Notes: a model not told the origin generated them from the letters alone. 64,000 bases of DNA from Paracoccaceae bacterium (GCA_002708925.1 PAPN01000014.1:182023-246022); one strand, 5' to 3'. Positions 41,204 to 50,118 are shown, numbered from the stretch's first letter. Translations and numbers: made by a program.

Positions 41204-43287
41204 ATACCGAATCCCTCAGCACATTGTTCAAACCGACGGTTCTGCTGGCGCTGGCGCTTATGGCGATCATTGTCATGATGATTCTGCCGGTGCCTGCCTT
41301 CGTTCTGGATATCGGCCTGGCGACATCCTTTGCGTTGGCCATTCTTATTTTCACGGTCACACTGTTTATCGAGCGCCCTCTGGATTTCTCGTCCTTTCCG
41401 ACGGTTCTGTTGGCCTCTTTGATGCTGCGCCTGTCCCTGAACGTATCATCCACCAAACTGATCATCGGGCAGGGGCATACCGGAACCCGTGCGGCCGGAA
41501 ATGTGATCGAGGGCTTTGCGAATTTTGTCATGGGGGGCAGCGTCTTTCTGGGGCTGGTTGTGTTTGGCGTGCTGCTCATCGTGAACTTCATGGTGATCAC
41601 CAAAGGGGCCGCGCGCATGGCCGAGGTCGGGGCGAGATTTGCCCTGGACGGGATGCCGGGCAAGCAACTGGCGATTGATAGCGACATGTCTGCCGGGGCG
41701 ATTGATCATGCCGAAGCCCGGCGCCGCCGTGAGAAAGAACAGATGGAGACGACATTCTTCGGCTCGTTGGATGGGGCGTCGAAGTTCGTCAAGGGCGATG
41801 CTGTTGCGGGGCTTCTGATCACTTTGCTGAACCTGATTATGGGGCTGATCATGGGGATCGTTATCCACGGGATGCCCGTCGGAGACGCCTTCGAAACCTA
41901 TGCCATTCTGACGGTCGGTGATGGGCTGGTTACGCAGATTCCGGCGGTGATCATCTCGATTGCATCTGCTTTGTTGCTGGCGCGTGGCGGGGCGACTGGC
42001 GCCACGGATCTGACCCTGGTCAAGCAACTGGGTAGCCATCCGGCAGCGCTTGCGACGGTGGCGGTTCTGATGGTGCTGTTTGCGCTGGTCCCCGGTCTGC
42101 CATTTGTGCCGTTCATGATCGGCGGTGTGGTTCTGGCTGGCGCGGCCTACCTTAGATATAACGCGCAAAAAAACGAAGCTCAGGCCGAACAAACGGGCGA
42201 GCAAACCCAGAACCTGCCAGCAGAAAAACCGATTGGCGATGTCCTGGCGCTGGATGACATTCATCTCGAATTTGCACCGGATTTGGTGAATATGGTACTC
42301 GAGCCCGGAACGGGTCTGGATGTGCGGATCGCCAATATGCGGACGCATGTGGCAAGCGTTTATGGCCTCATCTTGCCGGAAATTCGCCTGACGGATGAGC
42401 CCAGTCTGACCCCCGGCACCTATGTCATCAGGATTCAGGGGGTCGAGATTGCCAGAGCCAGAATTCGGCCTGAACAAGTACTTGCGCTTGTATCGGGCGA
42501 TGCCGAAGCCCTGCCCGCAGGCGAAGATGTTGCCGAGCCTGTCTATAATGCGCCCGCCCGGTGGCTGGATGCCCGCAATCAAGAGGCGGCCGCGCTTGCT
42601 GGCGCGACGATTGTCATGCCCGCAGAAATTCTGGCGACTCATTTGCTGGAAGTTATCAAGCGAAACTTTGGAAAATTGTTCACATTCAAGGCTATGCGGC
42701 GCCTGCTCGATGAGATGACCAGCCTGTCCGATCCCTCCAGATCCGAGGCGAACCGTAAACTTCTGGAAGAGCTTATCCCCGAACGGGTGCCGTTAGAAAC
42801 CTTGCACGCGGTTCTGAAACTTTTGTTGGAAGAGCAAGTTTCCATCCGCAACCTCCCCCTTATTCTGGAGGCCGTAGCAGAGGGGCGTTCAATCAGCCCG
42901 AATTCCGAGCTGATCTGTGAACACGTGCGGCAACGTCTGGGGTTCCAACTGGTGGCCGGTCTGAAACGCGAAGACGGGACGATTCCGCTCATCCAACTGG
43001 CCCCGGAATGGGAGGATTCCTTTTCGACCTACCAGCTTGATGGCGACATGAGCGGAAATAACATCGCGCTGCCCCCCGACTTGTTTAATAAACTGGCGGC
43101 CGGTGTTTCCGACAAAGTCACCGAAGCGGCCGAGCACGGTATTTATCCAGCGCTTGTCACCTCAACCCAGCGGCGCAGATTTATGAAAACCCTGGCTAAG
43201 GCCAAGGGCATTACCGCGCCCGTCCTTTCATTCGAGGAGATCGGCCTTGAAGCGCGGCCCTCGCTGGTCGGCTTGGTGTCAGCGTGA
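41200..43287 (+). CDS. flhA: Flagellar export gate protein FlhA
   Basis: A 695-residue inner-membrane protein of the flagellar type III export gate. The start ATG at 41200 overlaps the transglycosylase stop by 4 bases, with GGAGGGCAAGG upstream. Eight hydrophobic segments fill the first about 320 residues. The conserved cytoplasmic loop GARFALDGMPGKQLAIDSDM is near residue 140 (FHIPEP family). The large C-terminal cytoplasmic domain that binds chaperone-substrate complexes follows. Length is normal for the family. fliR and flhB follow with overlapping stops and starts, so gate components are made together. Confidence 0.97.
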   Translation: MNTESLSTLFKPTVLLALALMAIIVMMILPVPAFVLDIGLATSFALAILIFTVTLFIERPLDFSSFPTVLLASLMLRLSLNVSSTKLIIGQGHTGTRAAGNVIEGFANFVMGGSVFLGLVVFGVLLIVNFMVITKGAARMAEVGARFALDGMPGKQLAIDSDMSAGAIDHAEARRRREKEQMETTFFGSLDGASKFVKGDAVAGLLITLLNLIMGLIMGIVIHGMPVGDAFETYAILTVGDGLVTQIPAVIISIASALLLARGGATGATDLTLVKQLGSHPAALATVAVLMVLFALVPGLPFVPFMIGGVVLAGAAYLRYNAQKNEAQAEQTGEQTQNLPAEKPIGDVLALDDIHLEFAPDLVNMVLEPGTGLDVRIANMRTHVASVYGLILPEIRLTDEPSLTPGTYVIRIQGVEIARARIRPEQVLALVSGDAEALPAGEDVAEPVYNAPARWLDARNQEAAALAGATIVMPAEILATHLLEVIKRNFGKLFTFKAMRRLLDEMTSLSDPSRSEANRKLLEELIPERVPLETLHAVLKLLLEEQVSIRNLPLILEAVAEGRSISPNSELICEHVRQRLGFQLVAGLKREDGTIPLIQLAPEWEDSFSTYQLDGDMSGNNIALPPDLFNKLAAGVSDKVTEAAEHGIYPALVTSTQRRRFMKTLAKAKGITAPVLSFEEIGLEARPSLVGLVSA

Positions 43288-44054
43288 ATGATCTGGCGCA
43301 AGCGCTCGATCTTAGCCAGGAATGGCTTTGGCACGGGTTCCTGGTGTTTCTGCGGGTAGGGGCAATCATCTGGCTGGTACCGGGTTTCGGCGAACAATCC
43401 GTCCCTGTCCGTGTCAAACTGGCCCTGGCAATCGCAAGCACAATGGTTCTGGCCCCGCTGATCCCCCCTTTCGGCGGGGCAGGGTTTAATATCTCCAGCC
43501 TGGCGATTTTTCTGATGACCGAGACTGTAGCTGGCTTGTTATTCGGGATCGGCCTGCGCCTGTTCGTAATGGCATTGCAAACAGCGGGCACGATTGCGGC
43601 GCAATCTACGTCACTGTCGCAGATATTGGGTAACACGGCCGAGCCAATGCCTGCGATCGGCCACGTTCTGTTGATCGGCGGGTTGGCTCTGGCAATGCTT
43701 TCAGGCGTTCACGTTAAATTTCTTGCTTATACTTTGCATAGTTACGATCTGATTGCGCCCGGAACGGTTCCCGACGGCGCGGCGCTTTCCGAATGGGGAT
43801 TGCGCCAGATTGCAGATGCGTTCGCCTTGGCGTTTCGGCTCTCGGCGCCGTTCATTGTTGTATCGCTGCTGTATAATTTGACGCTTGGGGCCATCAACCG
43901 CGCGATGCCACAGTTGATGGTGGCCTTCGTTGGCGCGCCGGCAATCACGGCGGCAGGCATGGTTTTGTTGGCGTTGCTGAGCCCCTCTATTCTAATCGCG
44001 TGGCGCGCAGCGATGGAGGCATTTTTGCTTAACCCCGCCGGAGGCTTACCATGA
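43284..44054 (+). CDS. fliR: Flagellar export gate protein FliR
   Basis: A 256-residue integral membrane protein; a GTG start overlaps the flhA stop by 4 bases. Six hydrophobic segments, the early FLRVGAIIWLVPGFGEQSVP motif and the later PFIVVSLLYNLTLGAINRAMP are typical of FliR, which forms the export channel with FliP and FliQ. FliQ is in this cluster (48664-48930), but FliP is not in the window. The stop overlaps the flhB start by 4 bases. Confidence 0.95.
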   Translation: MNDLAQALDLSQEWLWHGFLVFLRVGAIIWLVPGFGEQSVPVRVKLALAIASTMVLAPLIPPFGGAGFNISSLAIFLMTETVAGLLFGIGLRLFVMALQTAGTIAAQSTSLSQILGNTAEPMPAIGHVLLIGGLALAMLSGVHVKFLAYTLHSYDLIAPGTVPDGAALSEWGLRQIADAFALAFRLSAPFIVVSLLYNLTLGAINRAMPQLMVAFVGAPAITAAGMVLLALLSPSILIAWRAAMEAFLLNPAGGLP

Positions 44055-45133
44055 GCGCGGAAGACGATAGCGAAAAGTCTCATGAGCCATCCCAGCGCAA
44101 ACTGGATGAGGCTAAGAAAAAGGGTGAAATCGCCCGGTCAACAGATGTCACCACTGCGGCGGCCTATGGGGGGCTGCTGCTGGCGCTGTTGATCGCAGGG
44201 GCCGAAGGGGCGCGCCATTTCGGGACTACGATGATGCTTCTGTTGTCGCAAGCGGATGCAATTTCGCAGGATATGCTTTCGGGCGGTGCCCACAGACTGA
44301 CATCTTGGCTGATCGCTGATACAGCGTTCTCGATCGGGGCCTGGTTCGGTTTGCCGGCCGTGGCCGCCATTGCTGCGGTGGCCGCACAAAGAGCATTCCT
44401 GTTCACTCCTAGCAAGTTACAGCCGAAACTGTCTCGGGTTTCACTGATCTCGAACGCAAAGAACAAATTTGGGATCAGTGGGCTTTTTGAGTTCTTCAAG
44501 AGCTTTTTGAAGCTCTCTATCTACTCTGTTTTATTGGGATTTTTCTTGTGGGCACAGTTCCCCCGCGTGTCCGAAAGTGTCCAGTATGATCCTGGCGGCA
44601 TCGCGGTGCTACTGGGCGAACTGGCTATTCAATTCGTCCTGATCGTTGTGCTGATCATGGCGGTGTTCGGTGGCATTGATTATTTCTGGCAGCGCCATCG
44701 GCATCTGGTGAAACACCGCATGTCGCACAAAGAACTGCGCGACGAACACAAAGAGGCCGAAGGAGACCCCCATCTGAAACAGGAACGCCGCAGCCGGGCA
44801 CAGCAGGTGGCCTCGCGTCAGACCGTCGCCGAGGTGAAGGAATCGGATGTGGTGATTGTGAACCCGACTCATTATTCCGTGGCGCTCAAGTGGAGCCGCA
44901 AACCAGGTGAGGCCCCGGTTTGCGCGGCCAAAGGTGTCGATGCGCTGGCGTTGCAAATTCGCGAAATCGCACGCGAGAACGGCATTCCTGTCTATTCCGA
45001 CCCCCCGACAGCCCGTGCGCTTTATGCCAAGCTTGAACCTGGTGATCAGATTCACGAAGAGCATTTCCGCGCCGTGGCTGTTGCAATCAGATTCTCAGAA
45101 GAGATGCGTGAAAAAGCACGAAAACTGTCATGA
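44051..45133 (+). CDS. flhB: Flagellar export gate protein FlhB
   Basis: A 360-residue protein: four membrane helices in the first about 215 residues, then a cytoplasmic domain with the self-cleavage site NPTH (Asn271-Pro272) in VIVNPTHYSVALKW. Cleavage there switches export from rod/hook to filament subunits, in concert with FliK (55255-57075). The basic N-terminus (SEKSHEPSQRKLDEAKKKGE) is typical. It overlaps fliR upstream and a small coiled-coil gene downstream, each by 4 bases. Confidence 0.96.
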   Translation: MSAEDDSEKSHEPSQRKLDEAKKKGEIARSTDVTTAAAYGGLLLALLIAGAEGARHFGTTMMLLLSQADAISQDMLSGGAHRLTSWLIADTAFSIGAWFGLPAVAAIAAVAAQRAFLFTPSKLQPKLSRVSLISNAKNKFGISGLFEFFKSFLKLSIYSVLLGFFLWAQFPRVSESVQYDPGGIAVLLGELAIQFVLIVVLIMAVFGGIDYFWQRHRHLVKHRMSHKELRDEHKEAEGDPHLKQERRSRAQQVASRQTVAEVKESDVVIVNPTHYSVALKWSRKPGEAPVCAAKGVDALALQIREIARENGIPVYSDPPTARALYAKLEPGDQIHEEHFRAVAVAIRFSEEMREKARKLS

Positions 45134-45507
45134 AGAAAATCAAGCAAATCCAAGACCTGCAAGCGATCACTCAGCTGGTTTTCACTGCGCAGTCCCAAGA
45201 GGTGCAAAAGCTGAACCAAGAACAGCAGAAGCTGCGTGAGAAGCTGGCGGATTTAGCTCAGGAAGAGGAGCGCTCTCAACGGATGATCGCCGAGGACATG
45301 CAGCTTAGGATGACCCGTATGGATGTGCTCTGGCAGGCTTGGATCGGCGAACAGAAATCAGCGCTCAACTTACGTCTGGCTCAGGTGAGCGCCGAAAAGG
45401 AAAGAAGCCTTTCCAAATTGAAAACGGCTTTCGGGCGGAAAGAGGTGGCGACGGGCCTGGTGGATCAGGCGCGCGCTCTCAAACGTCCTGCCGGGCGAGA
45501 TCGGTAA
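45130..45507 (+). CDS. Small coiled-coil protein coupled to flhB, function unknown
   Basis: A 125-residue, highly charged protein without signal peptide or membrane helix. Residues about 20-110 have a heptad-like pattern rich in Glu, Gln, Lys and Leu (TAQSQEVQKLNQEQQKLREK and later), so a long coiled coil is likely. Its start overlaps the flhB stop by 4 bases, so it is probably part of the export apparatus. Size and style recall FliJ- or FliH-like stalk proteins, neither of which is otherwise present here, but I see no family motif that proves it. Its 3' end overlaps the convergent fliL gene by 29 bases. Confidence 0.75.
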   Translation: MKKIKQIQDLQAITQLVFTAQSQEVQKLNQEQQKLREKLADLAQEEERSQRMIAEDMQLRMTRMDVLWQAWIGEQKSALNLRLAQVSAEKERSLSKLKTAFGRKEVATGLVDQARALKRPAGRDR

Positions 45508-45979
45508 TCAGAACACCGGCCACGCCAGGCCCTACGGTTTTACGTGCAAAGGACAACATGCCGCGCCGTAGCGTGTCGGTTTTGGACGCACTGGTAAATG
45601 CGCCGCTGAAGCCACCCATATTCGAGTGATCGAACAAAATTTGCAAAAACCCATCCCGCAGCTTCGGCTCTTTGGCGTAGACGTCTTCGGGGTTGCCGGA
45701 CATCAGCTCCAGGCTGAGCGATAAAACAACGATCGAGGTTACCGTGCCTTGCTCAATGATTGGAACGACAAACTGATTGTTCAGTTTTACGTATTGCGGA
45801 TCGCCTTCGGCGTCGTGCTCGGAGACATCTTCGTGAACATCGGTCTCATGGGCTTCTGCTTTGTGCTCCATCGCATACTCCTCTGCCGCAGGCGGAGGGT
45901 CCGGTTGCAGAAAGATACCAGCGCCGACGCCAGCGCCAATACCGATGATGGGTAAAATAAGTGGGAGTAGTTGTTTCAT
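45479..45979 (-). CDS. fliL: Flagellar basal-body-associated protein FliL
   Basis: A 166-residue single-pass membrane protein: N-terminal helix LLPLILPIIGIGAGVGAGIFL, then an acidic, histidine-rich linker (EHKAEAHETDVHEDVSEHD) and the periplasmic FliL domain (YVKLNNQFVVPIIEQG onwards). FliL encircles the stator and supports torque under load. The motA/motB genes are not in the window. It is the last gene of the minus-strand unit beginning at flgB; AAAGGGGG precedes its start. Confidence 0.9.
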   Translation of the reverse strand: MKQLLPLILPIIGIGAGVGAGIFLQPDPPPAAEEYAMEHKAEAHETDVHEDVSEHDAEGDPQYVKLNNQFVVPIIEQGTVTSIVVLSLSLELMSGNPEDVYAKEPKLRDGFLQILFDHSNMGGFSGAFTSASKTDTLRRGMLSFARKTVGPGVAGVLITDLARQDV

Positions 45980-45991
45980 TGTGATCCCCCT

Positions 45992-46723
45992 TTAGAATGG
46001 CAAAATACGGCCCAGGAATTGCTGTCCATATCGCGGTTGCTGGACCTCTGAAATCTGTCCGCGCCCTCCGTAGGAAATTCTGGCCGAAGCGATTTTGTCG
46101 TAGGTGATCTCATTCTGACGCGAGATATCTTCGGGACGCACGAATCCGGTGACCAAAAGCTCACGCAGTTCGAAGTTCACGCGGACCTCTTGCCGGGCTT
46201 CGATGGCCAGAATTCCATTAGGTAAAACACCCGTGACAGTCGCGGCGACGCGTAGGGTGAGTTTCTCGTTTCGCCGAACGCTTCCGTCTCCGCTCGAATC
46301 GCTACTGGACCCGAGCGAGACAGCCTCTTCCATGCTGGCCCCTTCGGGGAGCTTTTCATTCAGTCGTTGCGGAATGCCAAACAGATGCGGCAGGTTCATG
46401 GATTCAGAGCCGCTGCGTGAACGCGAGGTCGAATTCTGGATTTCGGCTTCGTCATCAATTTCGATCACGACTGTCATGATGTCTCCGCGTTTTTCGGCGC
46501 GCCGATCCCCAAGAAGCGAGGTTTGGCCCGCAGTCCACAACGAAGACCGATCCACGCGTCGTTGTCGTTGGGTGGTCATGGGCAGTCCGGGGCTTAGCAT
46601 GGCGTTTTGCTCGTTGCTGCCCTGGATGGGTGTAAAATCAGGAGCTTCGCCAATAGGGCCCTGACCACCACAGGCAGTGGCCAGACCGCAAATGGACATG
46701 AGGGTAAGGGTTCGGAAATTCAT
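45992..46723 (-). CDS. flgH: Flagellar L-ring lipoprotein FlgH
   Basis: A 243-residue outer-membrane lipoprotein: lipobox ending at Cys18 (GLATAC). The body carries the FlgH core: SSLWTAGQTSLLGDRRAEKRGDI near residue 60, a VTGVLPNGILAIEARQEVRVNF segment near residue 165, and the C-terminal ISYGGRGQISEVQQPRYGQQF. It forms the L-ring bushing with the P-ring protein FlgI, whose gene is not in the window. It is 13 bases upstream of fliL and 7 downstream of flgA on the same strand. Confidence 0.95.
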   Translation of the reverse strand: MNFRTLTLMSICGLATACGGQGPIGEAPDFTPIQGSNEQNAMLSPGLPMTTQRQRRVDRSSLWTAGQTSLLGDRRAEKRGDIMTVVIEIDDEAEIQNSTSRSRSGSESMNLPHLFGIPQRLNEKLPEGASMEEAVSLGSSSDSSGDGSVRRNEKLTLRVAATVTGVLPNGILAIEARQEVRVNFELRELLVTGFVRPEDISRQNEITYDKIASARISYGGRGQISEVQQPRYGQQFLGRILPF

Positions 46724-46730
46724 AGGTACC

Positions 46731-47141
46731 TCATTTCACTAAGACGCTGCCATCGGGCTGGGCAAAGCCCCAAATTGTCGAGCGTGATTCAAGATTCATA
46801 ACGCGCACGCGATCACCGGCACCTGCGCGCGCCAGGGCGCGGCCTTCGGCCTGAATGGATAGCCCGCCTTTATTAAAGGTGAGCAAAACGATTTGATTTC
46901 GCTCGATAATCGCGGGGGGGCCGACATCCCCAGGGCGGATTGGGCGCCCCGCATAGAGCGCAACGCGCGTTTCCATCCCCAGAAGGGCTGCGGGATCCTC
47001 AATCACGCCGGGGATTGTGCCGCCTTTCACCACCAGATCTGCTGCGGTGACAATGGTCTGCGGGCGCAAGGTTCGCGCCGCCAGAACCACATCAGCCTGC
47101 ACAGGTGTGGCCAGAATAAGAAGAGCCAGAATCGTGCGCAT
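46731..47141 (-). CDS. flgA: Flagellar P-ring assembly chaperone FlgA
   Basis: A 136-residue secreted protein with a short signal peptide (LALLILATPVQA) and a SAF-type domain: ARTLRPQTIVTAADLVVKGG, GMETRVALYAGRPIRPGDVG, then an IVLLTFNKGGLSIQAEGRAL strand. FlgA helps assemble the periplasmic P-ring. It is shorter than enterobacterial FlgA, as is common in alphaproteobacteria. Its ATG shares one base with the flgG stop (TGATG). Confidence 0.92.
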   Translation of the reverse strand: MRTILALLILATPVQADVVLAARTLRPQTIVTAADLVVKGGTIPGVIEDPAALLGMETRVALYAGRPIRPGDVGPPAIIERNQIVLLTFNKGGLSIQAEGRALARAGAGDRVRVMNLESRSTIWGFAQPDGSVLVK

Positions 47142-47926
47142 CAGCGGACCTGGGTCGTTGCGCCAAGCATCTGATCGGCCGCAGAAATCACCTTGGCGTT
47201 CAGCTCATAGCCGCGCTGGGCTTCGATCAGTTCGGTGACTTCGCGAACGGCGTCTACCGAGCTGGCCTCCAGATAGCCTTGGCGTAGTGTGCCCAAACCG
47301 TCTTCGGCGGGCGTGGACACAAGCGCTGGGCCAGACGCTTCGGTTTCGGTGAACAAGTTGCTGCCAATCGCTTCTAGCCCTTTAGGGTTGGCAAACCCGG
47401 CAAGCGTGAACTGCCCCAGCAACTGCGCCTCGGCCGTTTCGGAGAAATAGCCGTAAACCTCGCCCTGCCCATTGATAGAAATCGACTGAACATCCGAGGG
47501 AATGGTGATCTCAGGAGAGACCGGATACCCGTCCGATGTTACGATCAATCCATCCGCCGAACGCTTCAGGCCGCCATCACGGGTGTAGCCCGTCTGGCCT
47601 GACGGCAGGGTCACCTCCAAGAAGCCTTTGCCGTCAATGGCGACATCCAGATCGCCTTGGGTTGCGGTCAAAGACCCTTGCGACAGGTGAACCGACACGG
47701 CGGACGGGCGTACACCCAGCCCCAATTGCACGCCGGTCGGCAGCACCGTGCCATCCGCAGCGTTAACCGTCCCCGCGCGGGCGTATTGCTGATAGTGCAG
47801 GTCGGCAAACTCGGCGCGGCGGGCATTGTAGCCCGTGGTCGACATGTTCGCGAGGTTGTTCGAGATCGTCTCGACTCGCATTTGCTGAGCGGACATCCCG
47901 GTGGCTGCAATTTTCAGAGCGCGCAT
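47141..47926 (-). CDS. flgG: Flagellar distal rod protein FlgG
   Basis: A 261-residue rod protein. The N-terminal helix region has the rod/hook signature MRVETISNNLANMSTTGYNARR near residues 16-37, and the C-terminus ends with EVTELIEAQRGYELNAKVIS and a closing helix. Both ends would form the coiled-coil of the axial structure. A strong AAGGAGGTG ribosome-binding site precedes the ATG. It lies 20 bases after flgF and shares a base with flgA. Confidence 0.96.
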   Translation of the reverse strand: MRALKIAATGMSAQQMRVETISNNLANMSTTGYNARRAEFADLHYQQYARAGTVNAADGTVLPTGVQLGLGVRPSAVSVHLSQGSLTATQGDLDVAIDGKGFLEVTLPSGQTGYTRDGGLKRSADGLIVTSDGYPVSPEITIPSDVQSISINGQGEVYGYFSETAEAQLLGQFTLAGFANPKGLEAIGSNLFTETEASGPALVSTPAEDGLGTLRQGYLEASSVDAVREVTELIEAQRGYELNAKVISAADQMLGATTQVR

Positions 47927-47946
47927 TCTGCACCTCCTTGACTGGG

Positions 47947-48660
47947 TTACTTGGAAAAGCTCCGCAGAGCGTTACGAATTCGTTCATCTTCGGCTTGCAT
48001 GAAGCTCTGGCCCATTTCATAGGCGCGCTGAACTTCGATCATGCGTGCGATCTGAGAAATCGGATCGACGTTTGAGCTTTCGAGAAAGCCTTGCAGAATT
48101 TTACCCTGTTCGGTGGGCTCAAACCCGGCGTCTGATCGAAACATCACGCCGTCCTCTCGGAACAACTGAACAGAATCAAGAGGTTGAAATAGGCCAATCT
48201 GTGCAATGGGGCGCCCGTTTGTCGAAACCGTTCCGTCTGATGCGATGCTGAGATCCGCAGCATCAGGCGGAACGAAAACGGGGGCTCCACCGGCATCCAG
48301 GACCCGGAAACCATCATGGGTCACCAGATCCCCCACCGCGTTCGGAGAGAAACTGCCGGCGCGCGTCAGACGTTCGCCAGCGGGCGTTTCTACTAAGAAG
48401 AAGCCTTCTCCTTCGATGGCCAGGTCGAACGTCCCGCCTGTCTGAGTCAACGTGCCTTGGGTCATAGATGTTTGCCGCACATTGCCTGTCGCCATCGAGA
48501 GCGAATCCCCCTGGGCGACCTTGCTGACATGTTCAGAGAAGATCAGACCTTCCTGACGGAAACCTGTCGTTGCCGAATTTGCGATATTATTCGCAACGAT
48601 TTGCATCTCGCGCATCAAACCGGATTGACGCGTCAAAGTTGTGTAGCTTGCGTTGTCCAT
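47947..48660 (-). CDS. flgF: Flagellar proximal rod protein FlgF
   Basis: A 237-residue rod protein with the N-terminal signature MQIVANNIANSATTGFRQEG (near residues 20-40) and the C-terminal IARMIEVQRAYEMGQSFMQ helix. It is shorter than FlgG and placed directly before it, the usual order. It begins 3 bases after the fliQ stop, so fliQ-flgF-flgG are co-translated. Confidence 0.95.
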   Translation of the reverse strand: MDNASYTTLTRQSGLMREMQIVANNIANSATTGFRQEGLIFSEHVSKVAQGDSLSMATGNVRQTSMTQGTLTQTGGTFDLAIEGEGFFLVETPAGERLTRAGSFSPNAVGDLVTHDGFRVLDAGGAPVFVPPDAADLSIASDGTVSTNGRPIAQIGLFQPLDSVQLFREDGVMFRSDAGFEPTEQGKILQGFLESSNVDPISQIARMIEVQRAYEMGQSFMQAEDERIRNALRSFSK

Positions 48661-48663
48661 CTG

Positions 48664-48930
48664 TCAGCTTCCGATGATTGCTGGGATCAGTTTGGTTTGA
48701 AAAAATGAGACGAGCGTTTCAGCCATAAAGCCCATCGACACCCAGAAAACCGCAACGATCGCGGCCAGTTTCGGCACGAAGGTCAGGGTCATTTCCTGAA
48801 TCGAGGTCAGGGCTTGAAACAGGCCAATGGCCAGCCCGACGACAAGTGCCACCGCCAGGATGGGAGCCGAAGCGGTTACCGCGACCCACAGCCCTTGCCG
48901 TAGCGTGTCAAAGAAGACGGCCTCGTCCAT
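48664..48930 (-). CDS. fliQ: Flagellar export gate protein FliQ
   Basis: An 88-residue protein with two membrane helices (VTASAPILAVALVVGLAIGL and LAAIVAVFWVSMGFMAETLV) joined by FQALTSIQEMTLTFVPK, all conserved in FliQ. It forms the export channel with FliP and FliR. It lies 1 base after the fliE stop and 3 bases before flgF. Confidence 0.95.
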   Translation of the reverse strand: MDEAVFFDTLRQGLWVAVTASAPILAVALVVGLAIGLFQALTSIQEMTLTFVPKLAAIVAVFWVSMGFMAETLVSFFQTKLIPAIIGS

Positions 48931-48931
48931 A

Positions 48932-49222
48932 TCAGACGGGCATTCTCAGGATTTCCTGATAGGCTTCGACCACTTTGTCGCGGACTGTCACTGCCGTTTC
49001 GACGGCCAGTTCCGTTTGTGCCAAAGCCTGCACCAGCGCATGGGGATCGGCGTTGCCGGACATGGCGGCCTTGGCCGTGTTTTCGGCCTCTTGCAGGGTT
49101 GAAGCGAAATCAAGAGCGGCGTCTTTCATGACCGCGCCGACATCGCCGGTTCCCGGTTTAGGTTCGGTTGCAGGCTTGGCTGCCGCATAATTCTGTGCGG
49201 CAAAAGGTGAGCGGATTTCCAT
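48932..49222 (-). CDS. fliE: Flagellar hook-basal body junction protein FliE
   Basis: A 96-residue protein that joins the MS-ring to the rod. The C-terminal half (TAKAAMSGNADPHALVQAL and ELAVETAVTVRDKVVEAYQE) matches the conserved FliE helices. The N-terminus is variable and proline-rich. It lies 36 bases after flgC and almost touches fliQ. The MS-ring gene fliF is not in the window. Confidence 0.94.
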   Translation of the reverse strand: MEIRSPFAAQNYAAAKPATEPKPGTGDVGAVMKDAALDFASTLQEAENTAKAAMSGNADPHALVQALAQTELAVETAVTVRDKVVEAYQEILRMPV

Positions 49223-49258
49223 TCTGATTCTCCTTTGCTCGGGCCGGGTTTTCCGGCG

Positions 49259-49651
49259 TTAACGGCGCAGCAGGTCCAACAGGCTGGAAGACATCTGCCT
49301 TGCCTGTTCGAACATTTTGAGGTTCGCCTCATAGCTGCGTTGGGCTTCGCGGGCGTCCGCGATTTCGATGATCAGATCGACATTCGATCCCTGATAATGC
49401 CCAGTCGCATCCGCCATCGGATGGGCCGGATCATAGATTTTTTTAAGCTCGCTTCGATCCAGCTGCACATTTCCGGTTTGCACCTTGGCAACGGTATTTT
49501 GTGCGGTGGCTTCGGATTCGAAGGACACGCTTTTGCGGCGGTAGCCCGGCGTATCCGCATTGGCGATATTTTCCGAAACATGTCGCAGCCTGGTGGCCTG
49601 TGCCTTCAGACCGCTGGCTGCGACGCTTAGAGCTTTGCCAAAATCACTCAT
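49259..49651 (-). CDS. flgC: Flagellar proximal rod protein FlgC
   Basis: A 130-residue rod protein with the signature LRHVSENIANADTPGYRRK near residues 22-40 and the C-terminal EIADAREAQRSYEANLKMFE helix. Its short length fits FlgC. It starts 11 bases after the flgB stop. Confidence 0.95.
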   Translation of the reverse strand: MSDFGKALSVAASGLKAQATRLRHVSENIANADTPGYRRKSVSFESEATAQNTVAKVQTGNVQLDRSELKKIYDPAHPMADATGHYQGSNVDLIIEIADAREAQRSYEANLKMFEQARQMSSSLLDLLRR

Positions 49652-49662
49652 TCAGACGCTCC

Positions 49663-50034
49663 TTATTTGCGGCCAAGGCTGCTGCGCATGATGTTCAGCG
49701 CGGATTTGTAAATTGCCAGTGCCTGGTCATGCTGGCGGCGGGCCTCGATGGCGTTCACCATTTCCTCTTCGACCGAGACGGCGTTGCCATTGGGCGAATC
49801 GTTACTGGCCCTTTGATAGGGTTCCAACGCAGAGATCGTGTTCGCCAATTCCCCAGATCGCGCGCTGGAGAACCCGTTCATGCTGTTCATAACCTCGGAA
49901 AAAGGTTTTATATCCATGGGCTTATAGTCCGGAGTGTCCGCATTCGCGATATTCTGCGCGATCAATGCCTGTCGCTTGCCCGCATGAACTGACATGGAAT
50001 GTGCCATGCGAAAAATTTCCAGATTTTCAAACAT
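49663..50034 (-). CDS. flgB: Flagellar proximal rod protein FlgB
   Basis: A 123-residue rod protein read from the ATG at 50032-50034 with AGGGAG upstream; ten extra codons upstream are rejected. The signature RQALIAQNIANADTPDYKP is near residues 21-39, and the C-terminal AIEARRQHDQALAIYKSAL helix matches FlgB. It is the first gene of the flgB-C-fliE-Q-flgF-G-A-H-fliL unit and is divergent from fliI. Confidence 0.95.
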   Translation of the reverse strand: MFENLEIFRMAHSMSVHAGKRQALIAQNIANADTPDYKPMDIKPFSEVMNSMNGFSSARSGELANTISALEPYQRASNDSPNGNAVSVEEEMVNAIEARRQHDQALAIYKSALNIMRSSLGRK

Positions 50035-50056
50035 TCGGGATTCTCCCTCTGCGATT

Positions 50057-50071
50057 TCAATCAAGGCTTAA
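50057..50071 (-). promoter_or_regulatory. CtrA-like box (TTAA-N7-TTGA) in the flgB/fliI divergent gap
   Basis: Read on the minus strand, TTAA-GCCTTGA-TTGA differs by one base from the CtrA consensus TTAA-N7-TTAA. It lies in the 84-base gap between flgB and fliI, which must hold both promoters. CtrA controls flagellar genes in many Rhodobacterales, so the site is plausible, but one short match is weak evidence. Confidence 0.35.
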
Positions 50072-50118
50072 CCCTGATTCCTTTAGAAACCGTTGTCAGG
50101 AAATGATTGGAGAGATCG

